This document shows, one piece after another, positions 8,887-17,411 of a stretch of DNA of 64,000 nucleotides (position 1 is its first letter; each line of letters opens with the position of its first letter). The stretch lies in assembly GCF_002113375.1 (NCBI RefSeq), contig NZ_NEHO01000011.1:121195-185194 (forward strand). Direction: 5' to 3'. The notes under the pieces are model-generated. The model was not told where the DNA came from, made no database searches, and saw only the letters and a program-made list of their open reading frames with translations. This stretch comes from Pseudomonas sp. R37(2017). GTDB lineage: Bacteria > Pseudomonadota > Gammaproteobacteria > Pseudomonadales > Pseudomonadaceae. Both the position numbers and the translations under genes were made by a program.

Positions 8887-10140
8887 TTAGTCGCGTGGGG
8901 TCGTGGCAGCCAGTTTCACAGCCGTGCCCGGTGCGACCCTGGCAGGCGCGACTTGGGGCAGGTTGCTGGCTTCCAGCGCCTGGCGTTGTTGTGCGAGTGC
9001 CGCGAGGGTCTGTTCACTGGCCATCGGAATCACTTCAGGGGTGACTGGCGAGCCAGGGCGTACCCGTTGCAGGCCCTTGACGATGATGGTGTCGTCCTTG
9101 TTCAGGCCGCTGCGCACGATGCGCAAACCTTCGATCTTCGGACCCAGTTCCACCGCACGATAGGCAGTGTTGTTATCGCCATCCATCACGATCACGAACT
9201 TCTTGCCCAGGTCGGTGCCGACCGCTTCATCATTGATCAGCATGGCGCTGTAGGTGCCGCTGCCCACCAGTTTCAGGCGTGCATAGAGGCCCGGGGTGTA
9301 GCTGCCATCGCTGTTGTCGAACACGGCGCGGCCGCGGATGGTGCCGGTCTTGGGGTTGACCTGGTTGTCGATGAAGTTCATCTGACCCAGGTGCGGGTTG
9401 CCGTCTTCATTGGACAGGCCCATGTACACCGGGGTGGTGTCGCCGCGTTTGCCCTGGCGTGCGAGTTGGGTGTACTTGAGGAACACACGTTCGTCCGCGT
9501 CGAAGTAGGCGTATACCTTGTCGGTGGAGACCACGCTGGTCAGCGCGGTGGTGTCGGCGGTCACCAGGTTGCCGGCGGTGATTTCAGCACGGCTGACGCG
9601 GCCGGCGATTGGCGCGGTGACACGGGTAAAGCTCAGGTTCAGCCGCGCCAGATCAAGCTGCGCTTGCAGGGCGCCGACAGCGGCGCGGGCTTCCTGGGCA
9701 GCACTGGTACGCGAATCGGCCAGTTCGGCGGAAATGGCGTTGCTGGTGCGCAGGCGCTCACCGCGCTGGGCTTCGTTTTCGCTGCGGGTGGCGTTGGCGC
9801 GCGATTGTGCAACCAGCGCTTCGAGGCGGCGGACCTCAGCCTGGAACGGACGCGGGTCGATCTGGAACAGCAGGTCGCCTTTCTTGACCAGTGCACCTTC
9901 GGTGAACGCCACTTCATCGATCTGGCCGGAGACCCGTGGACGAATCTCGACGGTTTCCGGGGCTTCGAGGCGGCCGGTGAATTCGTCCCATTCGTTGACC
10001 GGTTGTTCCAGCACCCTGGCCACGCTGACCTTGGCCGCTGGCGGGGTGGCGGCGGTTTCCGGGGCCTTGCCGCAGGCGCTCATCACCACTACGGCCAACA
10101 AAGCCAAGGGGAAGCGCAAATGTTTGAGTGACTGTTCCAT
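8887..10140 (-). CDS. mexE: Periplasmic adaptor MexE
   Basis: A 417-residue membrane-fusion lipoprotein that bridges MexF and OprN. MEQSLKHLRFPLALLAV leads to a lipobox ending in the Cys of VMSACGKAPE. The biotinyl-lipoyl and hairpin domains are visible (RPRVSGQIDEVAFTEGALV, FQIDPRPFQAEV, NAISAELADSRTSAAQEARA), followed by the beta-barrel part (STDKVYAYFDADERVFLKY). I chose the ATG at 10140 because it matches the known MexE N-terminus; an in-frame ATG at 10155 would add five residues. It is the first gene of the operon. A MexT-box-like sequence lies about 150 bp upstream. Confidence 0.94.
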   Translation of the reverse strand: MEQSLKHLRFPLALLAVVVMSACGKAPETAATPPAAKVSVARVLEQPVNEWDEFTGRLEAPETVEIRPRVSGQIDEVAFTEGALVKKGDLLFQIDPRPFQAEVRRLEALVAQSRANATRSENEAQRGERLRTSNAISAELADSRTSAAQEARAAVGALQAQLDLARLNLSFTRVTAPIAGRVSRAEITAGNLVTADTTALTSVVSTDKVYAYFDADERVFLKYTQLARQGKRGDTTPVYMGLSNEDGNPHLGQMNFIDNQVNPKTGTIRGRAVFDNSDGSYTPGLYARLKLVGSGTYSAMLINDEAVGTDLGKKFVIVMDGDNNTAYRAVELGPKIEGLRIVRSGLNKDDTIIVKGLQRVRPGSPVTPEVIPMASEQTLAALAQQRQALEASNLPQVAPARVAPGTAVKLAATTPRD

Positions 10141-10285
10141 GGATGCATCCGCCAATGTGTTGAGATTGGCGAATGATGCGCGGCGGGTTTGTATCTCACG
10201 AATCGAATGGGGCGAAGGTAACTATCATTCGGAATGATATGAGAGCCCAGGCCAGCTCTCTAGCCTGCGCCTTACGCAGAGGACT

Positions 10286-10309
10286 ATCAATCAGGTCGAT
10301 GGCAATTCT
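10286..10309. promoter_or_regulatory. MexT-box-like site upstream of mexE
   Basis: The published MexT consensus is ATCA-N5-GTCGAT-N4-ACYAT. Here ATCA (10286-10289), five bases, GTCGAT (10295-10300), four bases and ATTCT (10305-10309) match the first two blocks and the spacing exactly, and the last block in three of five positions. The site ends 146 bp upstream of the mexE start, on the far side of the promoter region. It fits activation of mexEF-oprN by the MexT encoded at 31961-32875. Confidence 0.7.
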
Positions 10310-10354
10310 GTGTTGCCGCAATAGCAACAGTCGGGCTTGAAACAGAGGTGTGGC

Positions 10355-10431
10355 CTTCGCGAGCAGGTCGAATCGTCACACCGTCGCTCCCACAGGTTCA
10401 ATGCGAACCTTGTGCGAGCCTGCTCGCGAAG
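10355..10431. repeat. REP-like inverted repeat
   Basis: CTTCGCGAGCAGG (10355-10367) and CCTGCTCGCGAAG (10419-10431) are a perfect 13-bp inverted pair. Between them a CGCTCCCACAGG segment is the outer part of a degenerate REP. The element lies between the mexE promoter and the Ldh-family gene. Confidence 0.65.
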
Positions 10432-10589
10432 AGGTCATCTGCCTCTATACATCGTCAGGATCAGGCCACGCTATCCGGCCCCCCGAATGCCTGCGATCTA
10501 TGCCAATTTCGTCTCCACCAATGCCCAAACCCATCAAGCCACAACGCCTCGGATAGACCACTCTGACCGGTCTTTCCAAGGAGAAGACC

Positions 10590-11597
10590 ATGATCCGACT
10601 GACCCTGATCGAAGCCCGTGAATTGGCCGAATCGATCCTGTTGCACAACGGTTTCAATCTGGCCCATGCACAAGCGGTGGCGGCGACGGTGCTTGTTGGC
10701 GAACGTGATGGCTGCGCCTCCCACGGTTTGTACCGGATTCTGGGGTGTGTGAGTTCCCTGCGGGCCGGCAAGGTGTCAGCCGATGCCGAGCCACAGGTGA
10801 TCGATCAGGCGCCGTCGATTGTGCGGGTGGATGCTGGCGGCGGGTTTTCGCAATTGGCGTTTCAGGCGGGGTTGCCGTTGCTGGCGCAGAAAACCCGGGC
10901 CAACGGCATTGCGGCGTTGGCCATCAACCACTGTGTACATTTCTCGGCGCTGTGGGTGGAGATCGAGCAGCTGACTGCTGCCGGTCTGGTGGCACTGGCG
11001 TGTAATCCCAGCCACGCCTGGGTGGCGCCGGCAGGAGGACGACTGCCGGTGTTCGGCACCAATCCCATTGCCTTCGGTTGGCCGCGTGCGGGGCAAGATC
11101 CGTTTGTGTTCGACTTCGCCACCAGCGCGATTGCCCGTGGTGATATCGAACTGCATCGGCGTGCCGGCAAGGCGATTCCCGAAGGTTGGGGCGTCGACGC
11201 CCAAGGCCGGCCGAGCACCGACGCCAACGTGGTGCTCGACAGTGGCGCGATGCTGACGTTCGGCGGGCACAAGGGTTCGGCGCTGGCGGCAATGGTGGAG
11301 TTGATTGCCGGGCCGCTGATTGGTGACCTGACCAGTGCCGAGTCGTTGGCTTACGACGGGGGCAGCAAGTCGTCGCCGTACCATGGCGAGTTGATCATCG
11401 CCCTGGACCCTCGGCGCTTTCTGGGGGGCGCCACTGAAGAACATCTGGCCCGGGCCGAAACCTTGTTCCAGGGTATTGAAGGGCAGGGAGCACGCTTACC
11501 GTCGCAACGACGTTACGCGGCGCGGGCCCGCAGCCTGGTGGAAGGCGTGCAAATTCCCGAGGCGCTGTACAACGACCTCAAGGCCTTGCTCGCCTGA
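10590..11597 (+). CDS. Ldh-family reductase, probably delta1-pyrroline-2-carboxylate reductase
   Basis: A 335-residue member of the malate/L-lactate dehydrogenase (Ldh_2) family, the NAD(P)H-dependent fold that includes DpkA, the piperideine-2-carboxylate/pyrroline-2-carboxylate reductase. Family marks are GERDGCASHGLYRILG, NHCVHFSALW, the FGTNPIAFGWPR segment and FDFATSAIARGDIELH. Dehydration of 3-hydroxyproline yields delta1-pyrroline-2-carboxylate (Pyr2C), and this enzyme would reduce it to L-proline. The hydroxyproline dehydratases encoded at 14217-15245 and 17404-19191 support that role. AAGGAG at 10579-10584 fits the ATG. It is the only gene of this locus on the plus strand, and I see no copy of the locus operator in front of it. 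Another Ldh substrate remains possible. Confidence 0.75.
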   Translation: MIRLTLIEARELAESILLHNGFNLAHAQAVAATVLVGERDGCASHGLYRILGCVSSLRAGKVSADAEPQVIDQAPSIVRVDAGGGFSQLAFQAGLPLLAQKTRANGIAALAINHCVHFSALWVEIEQLTAAGLVALACNPSHAWVAPAGGRLPVFGTNPIAFGWPRAGQDPFVFDFATSAIARGDIELHRRAGKAIPEGWGVDAQGRPSTDANVVLDSGAMLTFGGHKGSALAAMVELIAGPLIGDLTSAESLAYDGGSKSSPYHGELIIALDPRRFLGGATEEHLARAETLFQGIEGQGARLPSQRRYAARARSLVEGVQIPEALYNDLKALLA

Positions 11598-11610
11598 TCG
11601 AATCAAAGTG

Positions 11611-11673
11611 CTCGCTCCTGCGGGAACGGTGTCGATCCGTTAATGACCGGTGAAAGCGGTCGGTGCAGGAGCG
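11611..11673. repeat. Degenerate REP pair
   Basis: CTCGCTCCTGC (11611-11621) and GCAGGAGCG (11665-11673) are inverted and resemble decayed REP outer ends. They fill the gap between the convergent Ldh-family and MHS transporter genes. No T-rich terminator is evident. Confidence 0.4.
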
Positions 11674-11700
11674 GGCCAAGCCAGCGAACTTTCAGGGCCA

Positions 11701-13098
11701 TCAAGCCAAAGAGTCACCCCGGCGCGGGGTGGCTGGCACGCCGGTGTCCACGGCAGCAACCCGCGCCGCCGACTCGGCATCCACCAGGCGCAATGACTTG
11801 CCGCGGGTCTCGCGGGTCAGGCCGACAGCCACCACGGAAATCAGCGCGGCGCCCACCAGATACCAGGCGATCGGAGTCGAGTTGTTGTACTTGTTGAGCA
11901 AGGTGATGGCGATCAGCGGTGCCAGGGAACCGGCGAAGATCGGCGCCACCTGGTAGCACAGGGACAATGCGGTATAGCGTACGTGGGTCGGGAACAGTTC
12001 AGCCATCAGCGCAGAGTAAGGCGCATAAGTCATCGACTCGATGGCCAGGCCGAGGACGATGGCGGCCATGATCATCCAGTCGTTGCCGGTGTCCATCATC
12101 GGGAAACCGATGAAACCCCAGAACGCTGTGAGCACCGCGCCGGTCAGGTAGACCGGCTTGCGCCCGACGATGTCCGACAGATAGCCCATCAGCGGGATCA
12201 GGAAAAAGTGCACCAGGTGCGCGCCGAACATCAGCAGCAGAATTTGCGAAGTGTCCTTGTGCACCACCAGTTTCAGGTAGGTAATCGAGAACGTCACCAC
12301 GGTGTAGTAGAGGATGTTCTCGGCAAAGCGTGCGCCGATTCCCACCAGCACCGAACGCCAGTGATGACGCAGCACTTCCACCACACCGAGCTGTTGCTGT
12401 TTGGTCTGTGCCTGACGGGCCTGGGCTTCCTTGAAGATCGGCGCGTCATCGACGCTGGTGCGAATCCAGTAACCGATCAACACCACTACCGCCGAGAACC
12501 AGAATGCCACGCGCCAGCCCCAGGCAAGGAACTGCTGCTCTGACAGGTTCGACGACAACAGCAGCAGGGCAACCGTGGCCACCAGGTTGCCGGCCGGTAC
12601 CCCGGCTTGCGGCCAACTGGCCCAGAAGCCCCGACGATTGTCCGGGCAGTGTTCGGACACCAGCAGAATCGCGCCGCCCCACTCGCCACCGAAAGCGAAG
12701 CCCTGGATCAAGCGCAACAGCACCAGTAGCACCGGCGCTGCGTAACCGATCTGGTCGAAGCCAGGCAGGCAACCCATCAGGAAGGTGGTGATGCCGACCA
12801 CTACCAGGCTCAGTTGCAGCAGGCGTTTGCGGCCGAATTTGTCACCGTAGTGGCCGAACACCAAACCGCCCAACGGCCGGGCGAGAAAGCCGACCGCGTA
12901 CAAGGCGAAGGCGGCGATGATGCCATCTATGGGGTTGTCGGTCTGGCGGAAGAACAGCTTGCCGAAAACCAATGCCGAGGCGGTGCCGTAGAGAAAGAAT
13001 TCATACCATTCGGCGACGGTGCCAGCCATGGCGGCGGCCACTACGCGTTTAAGTCCCGATGGTGTGGTTGCGCTTTGCGTGTGTTGAGGATTCGACAT
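11701..13098 (-). CDS. MHS-family MFS transporter
   Basis: A 465-residue twelve-helix proton symporter of the metabolite:H+ symporter family (relatives: proline/betaine ProP, alpha-ketoglutarate KgtP, shikimate ShiA). Marks are AGTVAEWYEFFLYGTASALVF at the first helix, GHYGDKFGRKR in loop 2-3, RLIQGFAFGGEWGGAILLV in helix 4-5 and GYLSDIVGRKPVYL in loop 8-9. The start at 13098 (MSNPQHTQ) follows an AAGG ribosome site; an upstream in-frame ATG would add a 23-residue leader. It lies 73 bp after the DHDPS-like gene, probably in the same transcript, so it likely imports hydroxyproline or a related acid. The substrate is unproven. Confidence 0.85.
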   Translation of the reverse strand: MSNPQHTQSATTPSGLKRVVAAAMAGTVAEWYEFFLYGTASALVFGKLFFRQTDNPIDGIIAAFALYAVGFLARPLGGLVFGHYGDKFGRKRLLQLSLVVVGITTFLMGCLPGFDQIGYAAPVLLVLLRLIQGFAFGGEWGGAILLVSEHCPDNRRGFWASWPQAGVPAGNLVATVALLLLSSNLSEQQFLAWGWRVAFWFSAVVVLIGYWIRTSVDDAPIFKEAQARQAQTKQQQLGVVEVLRHHWRSVLVGIGARFAENILYYTVVTFSITYLKLVVHKDTSQILLLMFGAHLVHFFLIPLMGYLSDIVGRKPVYLTGAVLTAFWGFIGFPMMDTGNDWMIMAAIVLGLAIESMTYAPYSALMAELFPTHVRYTALSLCYQVAPIFAGSLAPLIAITLLNKYNNSTPIAWYLVGAALISVVAVGLTRETRGKSLRLVDAESAARVAAVDTGVPATPRRGDSLA

Positions 13099-13171
13099 GC
13101 TGACGTACCTTGTTAAGGCGCAAAAAAACGGGCAGCCGGGTCGGGTCGGTAAAGGCCCGACGGGCAATCAT

Positions 13172-14089
13172 TCAGAGACCGACGTCCGGCAGCTCCGGGC
13201 GGTTGGCCAACGCCTTGGCCATGATCTGCTCGACGAATACGCGGTCGGCTTCCGGCAGGGCCAGGCGTGGCGGACGGGTCAAGGCGCTGCCGCGACCGGC
13301 GATGGCTTCGCACAGTTTGATGCACTGCACCAGGTCGGCACGGGCATCGAGGTGCAGGATCGGCATCAACCATTCGTAGATCGGCATGGCTTCGGCGAAA
13401 CGACCGGCCTTGGCCAGGCGGAAGATGGTTTCGCCTTCTTTCGGGAACACGTTGGACATACCCGAGACCCAACCTTCGGCACCCACGGCGATACTTTCCA
13501 GCACCACGTCGTCGAGGCCGGCGAACAGCACGAAACGGTCACCGACTTCGTTGCGCACGTCGATGAAGCGGCGGGTGTCGCCGGACGAATCCTTGAAGCA
13601 CACCACGTTGTCGCAGTCGGCCAGGGAAATCAGGATGTCCGGGGTGACATCGTTCTTGTAGATGGGCGGGTTGTTGTAGACCATCAGCGGCACGTCGACG
13701 TTTTTCGCCACATAGCGGTAATGCTCGGCGGTCTCGAACGGCTTGGAACCGTAGACCAGCGCCGGCATCAGCATCACCCCATCGACGCCGACCCGGCGTA
13801 CGGCATTGGCGACCTTGGCCGCTTGCAGGCTGGTGAACTCGGCCACGCCGCAAATCACCGGTACGCGACCACGGGCGGCATCGACAGCCACCTCAGTCAC
13901 GGCGATTTTCTCTTCGGCGGTCAGCGAGGTGTTTTCACCCACCGAGCCGCAGACGACCAGGCCCGACACGCCGTCGCGGATCACGTTGGAAATCACCTGA
14001 TGGGTTTTTTCCAGGTTGATAGAGAAGTCATCGTTGAATTGAGTGGTCACCGCTGGGAAGACGCCACTCCAGTTAATGTGCTTGCTCAT
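13172..14089 (-). CDS. DHDPS/NAL-family enzyme, LhpC-like deaminase candidate
   Basis: A 305-residue TIM-barrel Schiff-base enzyme of the DapA superfamily. Lys166 (CFKDSSGD) is the expected Schiff-base lysine and Tyr138 (MVYNNPP) its partner. The substrate-loop motif is GSVGENTSL (residues 49-57), slightly different from the GTTGE of true DHDPS. In hydroxyproline clusters this family supplies delta1-pyrroline-4-hydroxy-2-carboxylate deaminase (LhpC), which makes alpha-ketoglutarate semialdehyde. The enzymes that would feed it, a 4-hydroxyproline epimerase and a D-hydroxyproline dehydrogenase, are not visible in this window, so its exact reaction is uncertain. The CCGGAGG ribosome site fits the ATG at 14089. 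A perfect palindromic operator lies 26 bp upstream. Confidence 0.7.
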   Translation of the reverse strand: MSKHINWSGVFPAVTTQFNDDFSINLEKTHQVISNVIRDGVSGLVVCGSVGENTSLTAEEKIAVTEVAVDAARGRVPVICGVAEFTSLQAAKVANAVRRVGVDGVMLMPALVYGSKPFETAEHYRYVAKNVDVPLMVYNNPPIYKNDVTPDILISLADCDNVVCFKDSSGDTRRFIDVRNEVGDRFVLFAGLDDVVLESIAVGAEGWVSGMSNVFPKEGETIFRLAKAGRFAEAMPIYEWLMPILHLDARADLVQCIKLCEAIAGRGSALTRPPRLALPEADRVFVEQIMAKALANRPELPDVGL

Positions 14090-14114
14090 TGTTGCCTCCG
14101 GTTGGTTAATAGTA

Positions 14115-14128
14115 TTTCGTATACGAAG
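14115..14128. promoter_or_regulatory. Operator palindrome upstream of the DHDPS-like gene
   Basis: TTTCGTATACGAAG contains a perfect 12-bp palindrome TTCGTATACGAA at 14116-14127. The same core occurs in front of the ABC/aconitase X operon (20059-20068), and a half-match stands in front of the GntR regulator gene (21004-21013). FCD-type GntR repressors bind short palindromes of this kind, so this is the probable binding site of the regulator at 20299-20982. Confidence 0.8.
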
Positions 14129-14216
14129 CTTGAGATGACAATGCTCGGCCAGTGCTTCTTTTACTTCTCAGGTTTTTTTTACCGGTCGTTGGTCTGGGGG
14201 TTCAGGGATTGCGTGA

Positions 14217-15245
14217 TCAGGCGCCGGGCCAAGTGTCGGACAGGCGATAGCCTTGTGGCCAGGGATCGCTTGGGTCGAGCAGCAATTGATGGGTGCCGGT
14301 GATCCACGCCCGGCCGGAAACACACGGGTAAATCGCGGCACGGCCGGCGACTTCGGTCAGCGAATCAATGCGGCAGTGGAACTCGGAGCCGATAATCGAA
14401 CGGCCGACAAAGCGCTCGCCAACCTGCATCAAGCCTTTGGCCTGCAACACCGCCATGCGCGCCGAGCAACCGGTGCCGGTGGGGGAGCGGTCGATCTTGC
14501 CCGGTTGAATCACCACCGCATTGGCGCCGGTGGCGATGCCATTCTCATGGATGATGGGCGCGGCAATCTGGCAGAAGGAAATGTGCGACCACTCGGGATT
14601 CAGCGGATGCACGAAGCCCAGTTGTTCGTTGGCCGCTCGAGTGATTTTCAGCCCGACTGCCACCAGATCGGCCGCTTCATCCGGGCGGATGGAGAAACCC
14701 AGGCCTTTGGCATCGGCAATCACGAAACTGTCGCCACCATAAGCGGTGTCGACCTTCAGCGAGCCGATGCCTTCGACTTCAATCCACGCATCCAGGCGGT
14801 CGGCGAAGGACGGCACGTTTTTCACTTCCACCCGTTGCACCTTGCCATCCCGGCAGTCGGCCACGGCTTCGATCAGGCCGCCGGGCGCTTCCAGCACCAG
14901 GCGGGTTTGCGGCTCGGTCATGGGCAGAATGCCGCTGTCGAGCAATACGGTGGCGACGCACAACGAGTTGGAGCCGGACATCGGCGGGGTGTCCGCCGGT
15001 TCCATGATGATCCAGGCCATCTGCGCCCGTGGATCCTTGGCCGGGACCAGCAGGTTGACGTGGCGGAACACGCCGCCGCGGGGTTCGTTGAGGACGAAGT
15101 TGCGCAGGGTTTCGTCCCGGGCGATCCAGCGCGACTGTTCCCACACGGTGGCGCCGGGCGGCGGGGCGACACCGCCGACGATCACGTCGCCGACTTCGCC
15201 TTCGGCGTGGCAGCTGACTACATGAATGACTTTTGATGAACGCAT
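14217..15245 (-). CDS. Proline-racemase-family trans-3-hydroxy-L-proline dehydratase
   Basis: A 342-residue member of the proline racemase/hydroxyproline epimerase family. True racemases and epimerases have two catalytic cysteines. Here the first is serine (Ser90 in PPMSGSNSLC) and the second is kept (Cys260 in DRSPTGTGCSA). The Ser/Cys arrangement is known for trans-3-hydroxy-L-proline dehydratases (LhpH type), which make Pyr2C. Epimerase activity is therefore unlikely. AGGAG lies 8 bases before the ATG at 15245. It follows the ABC importer operon across a REPIN and precedes the LhpC-like gene. I see no operator copy of its own, so it may be read through from the 20-kb promoter. Confidence 0.8.
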   Translation of the reverse strand: MRSSKVIHVVSCHAEGEVGDVIVGGVAPPPGATVWEQSRWIARDETLRNFVLNEPRGGVFRHVNLLVPAKDPRAQMAWIIMEPADTPPMSGSNSLCVATVLLDSGILPMTEPQTRLVLEAPGGLIEAVADCRDGKVQRVEVKNVPSFADRLDAWIEVEGIGSLKVDTAYGGDSFVIADAKGLGFSIRPDEAADLVAVGLKITRAANEQLGFVHPLNPEWSHISFCQIAAPIIHENGIATGANAVVIQPGKIDRSPTGTGCSARMAVLQAKGLMQVGERFVGRSIIGSEFHCRIDSLTEVAGRAAIYPCVSGRAWITGTHQLLLDPSDPWPQGYRLSDTWPGA

Positions 15246-15275
15246 TGCCTGCTCCTTGTTTCGTTTGTTAAGGCC

Positions 15276-15362
15276 TCATCGCGAGCAGGCTCGCTCCTAC
15301 AGGGTTTTGTGGTGTATCCAACGACGCAGGTCACTGTGGGAGCGAGCCTGCTCGCGATGGGG
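15276..15362. repeat. REPIN
   Basis: ATCGCGAGCAGGCTCGCTCC near 15278 and its inverse GGAGCGAGCCTGCTCGCGAT ending at 15359 flank a short core. It separates the ABC ATPase stop codon from the hydroxyproline dehydratase gene and may form the mRNA 3' end of the ABC operon. Confidence 0.85.
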
Positions 15363-15369
15363 CCATCGG

Positions 15370-16092
15370 TTATTTCACTGATTTCAGAAACGCCGCAGTC
15401 TCCGCATGCACCGGATTGCCAATCACCTGATCCGGTGAACCAATCTCGTGCACCAGACCATTGCGGAAGAACGCCACACGGTCGGAAACGTCCCGGGCAA
15501 AGCGGATTTCGTGGGTCACCAAGACCATGGTCATGCCGTCTTCGGCGAGCATGCGCATGGTGTCCAGCACTTCACCGACCAACTGTGGATCGAGGGCCGA
15601 GGTGGCTTCGTCAAACAGCATGTAGTCCGGTGACATGGCCAGGGCGCGGGCGATGGCCATGCGTTGTTGCTGTCCACCGGACAGCTTGCCAGGGAAGGTC
15701 TTTAGCTTGCCGCCCAGACCGACGTGGGTCAGTTGCTTCACCGCCAGCTCTTCAGCTTCAGCCTTGCTTTTGCCCAGCACTTTGCGCGGCGCGAGCATGA
15801 CGTTTTCCAGCACCGTCAGGTGCGGGAAGGCATTCCATTGCTGGAACACAATGCCGATTTTCTGCCGCAGGCGATTGAGATCGGTGGCGCGGTGATGGAC
15901 CTCGATACCGTCAACGCGGATATTGCCTTTCTGGATCGGTTCCAGGCCGTTGATGCACATCAGCAAGGTCGATTTGCCGGAGCCGGAGCCGCCGATGATC
16001 GACACCACTTCGCCCTTGTTCACCGTCAGGTTGACGCCCTTGACCACTTCGAGGTTGCCGAAGGATTTATGTACGTTGTCGATCTCAATCAT
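15370..16092 (-). CDS. Polar amino-acid ABC importer, ATP-binding subunit
   Basis: A 240-residue ATPase of the HisP/GlnQ class. Walker A is GGSGSGKST, the signature is LSGGQQQRMAIARAL, Walker B is YMLFDEATSALDP and the H-loop follows at VLVTHEIRFA. The start overlaps the upstream permease gene by 8 bp, so the two are translationally coupled. It energises uptake through the two permeases at 16085-16735 and 16746-17411 with the binding protein at 19193-20011. The genes around it point to hydroxyproline as substrate. Confidence 0.93.
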   Translation of the reverse strand: MIEIDNVHKSFGNLEVVKGVNLTVNKGEVVSIIGGSGSGKSTLLMCINGLEPIQKGNIRVDGIEVHHRATDLNRLRQKIGIVFQQWNAFPHLTVLENVMLAPRKVLGKSKAEAEELAVKQLTHVGLGGKLKTFPGKLSGGQQQRMAIARALAMSPDYMLFDEATSALDPQLVGEVLDTMRMLAEDGMTMVLVTHEIRFARDVSDRVAFFRNGLVHEIGSPDQVIGNPVHAETAAFLKSVK

Positions 16093-16735
16093 TTTCTTGC
16101 CACCTTCTTTCCAGACGAGCGCCCAGGCGTGCGACCACCAGGCTCATGACGTAATAGATAAGGCCCGCGATGCACAGCACCAGCAACGGTTCCTGAATGC
16201 GCGTGACGATGGTTTGCGAGGCGCGCAGCAGTTCGACGATGCCGATCCACATCACCAGCGCGGTGTCTTTCATTACCCCGAGCACCAGGTTCAGCCAGCC
16301 GGGGAACGCTACTCGTGTGGCCATCGGCAGGACGATCCAGCGCAAGTCCTGCAGGAAGCTCAGCCCCAGCGAGCGGCTGGCCCGGCGCACGGTGAACGGC
16401 ACCGCCAGCACGCCGGCACGCACGATCTCGGTGAAGTACGCCGCAGCGTAAACCCCCAGCACAATGCAGCCGACGCTAAAGGCGCTGATGTTCAATCCGA
16501 TGATGCTTTTGAATGAGTTGAACAGTACGAACTGGATCAGCAACGGCACGCTGCGAAACACGTCAAGCACCCAGGCCAGCGGCTGGCTGGCCCGTGGCAA
16601 CAAGGCCCGCAGCAGGCCGAAGAACAACCCGGCCAAGGAGCCGAGAATGATCGACCAGAACGTCAGTTGCATCGTGACCCACGCGCCGTTGAGCAGGAAC
16701 ATCAGGTCATTCGAGGAAAAATCGGTGGAAAACAT
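16085..16735 (-). CDS. Polar amino-acid ABC importer, permease subunit
   Basis: A 216-residue HisM/GlnP-type inner-membrane permease. It has about five hydrophobic segments and the cytoplasmic EAA-type loop (VRRASRSLGLSFLQDLRWIV) that contacts the ATPase. The start of the cytoplasmic and first membrane region is NGAWVTMQLTFWSIILGSLA. It lies 10 bp after the second permease gene and overlaps the ATPase gene. The two permeases are paralogues, which is typical of amino-acid importers that use a heterodimer. Confidence 0.92.
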   Translation of the reverse strand: MFSTDFSSNDLMFLLNGAWVTMQLTFWSIILGSLAGLFFGLLRALLPRASQPLAWVLDVFRSVPLLIQFVLFNSFKSIIGLNISAFSVGCIVLGVYAAAYFTEIVRAGVLAVPFTVRRASRSLGLSFLQDLRWIVLPMATRVAFPGWLNLVLGVMKDTALVMWIGIVELLRASQTIVTRIQEPLLVLCIAGLIYYVMSLVVARLGARLERRWQEND

Positions 16736-16745
16736 GGACAGCTCC

Positions 16746-17411
16746 TCAGTAACGGAACAACCGCCAGGCCATCAGCCGGGCTGCCGCGACGATCGCCTTG
16801 GCAATCACGTAATACAGCACCGCTGCGATAGCGAAATACTCGAAGGTGCGGAAGGTCTTGACGTTGTATTCCTGGGTCACACCGGTCAGGTCATTGTTCA
16901 GCCCGACGATCACCCCCAGCGACGTCATCAACACCGCCCAGACCATCTGATTGGTCAGCGGGTAGAACACGATCCGCAGCAGTTGCGGGACGATGATCAA
17001 GCGGTAGGCCTGGAAGGCACTCATGCCCAGGGAACGCGCCGCACGCACCTGCGTGTCAGGCACGGCCTTGAGGCCGCCGCGAAAGTTCTCCGCCAGATAC
17101 CCGGCATTGTTGAAGGTGATCCCGGCCAGCAGGGCGAACCAGGAACTGACGTGCAGGTCCAGCGAGCCGAGGCCGAAGTAGAGGATGTAGATCTGGAACA
17201 GCGACGGGGTGTTGCGGGCTATCGATACCCAACCGTTGGCGAACCCGCGCAGCAATGGGTGTTTGACCTCGCGCATCACCGTCAGGGCCAGGGCGATCAG
17301 CACGCCGAAGATCATCGACAGCGCGGCGGTTTCGAAGGTGACGATGGCGCCGGCAAGCATGTCCGGCAGGGCGCGCAGGGCGGAGCGCCATTGGAAGCTG
17401 TAGTCAAACAT
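16746..17411 (-). CDS. Polar amino-acid ABC importer, second permease subunit
   Basis: A 221-residue HisM/GlnP-type permease. The EAA loop reads VRAARSLGMSAFQAYRLIIV. I chose MFDYSFQW at 17411: GGAGAG lies 9 bases upstream and the gene then overlaps the aconitase X stop codon by 8 bp. A longer in-frame start at 17504 would bury 31 non-conserved residues inside the aconitase X gene. The gene is interleaved between aconitase X and the first permease, which ties the importer directly to the catabolic enzyme. Confidence 0.92.
   Translation of the reverse strand: MFDYSFQWRSALRALPDMLAGAIVTFETAALSMIFGVLIALALTVMREVKHPLLRGFANGWVSIARNTPSLFQIYILYFGLGSLDLHVSSWFALLAGITFNNAGYLAENFRGGLKAVPDTQVRAARSLGMSAFQAYRLIIVPQLLRIVFYPLTNQMVWAVLMTSLGVIVGLNNDLTGVTQEYNVKTFRTFEYFAIAAVLYYVIAKAIVAAARLMAWRLFRY

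Noticed and set aside
14217..15245. Proline racemase or hydroxyproline 2-epimerase
   Set aside because: The first catalytic cysteine is Ser90; the two-base racemase mechanism needs two cysteines.
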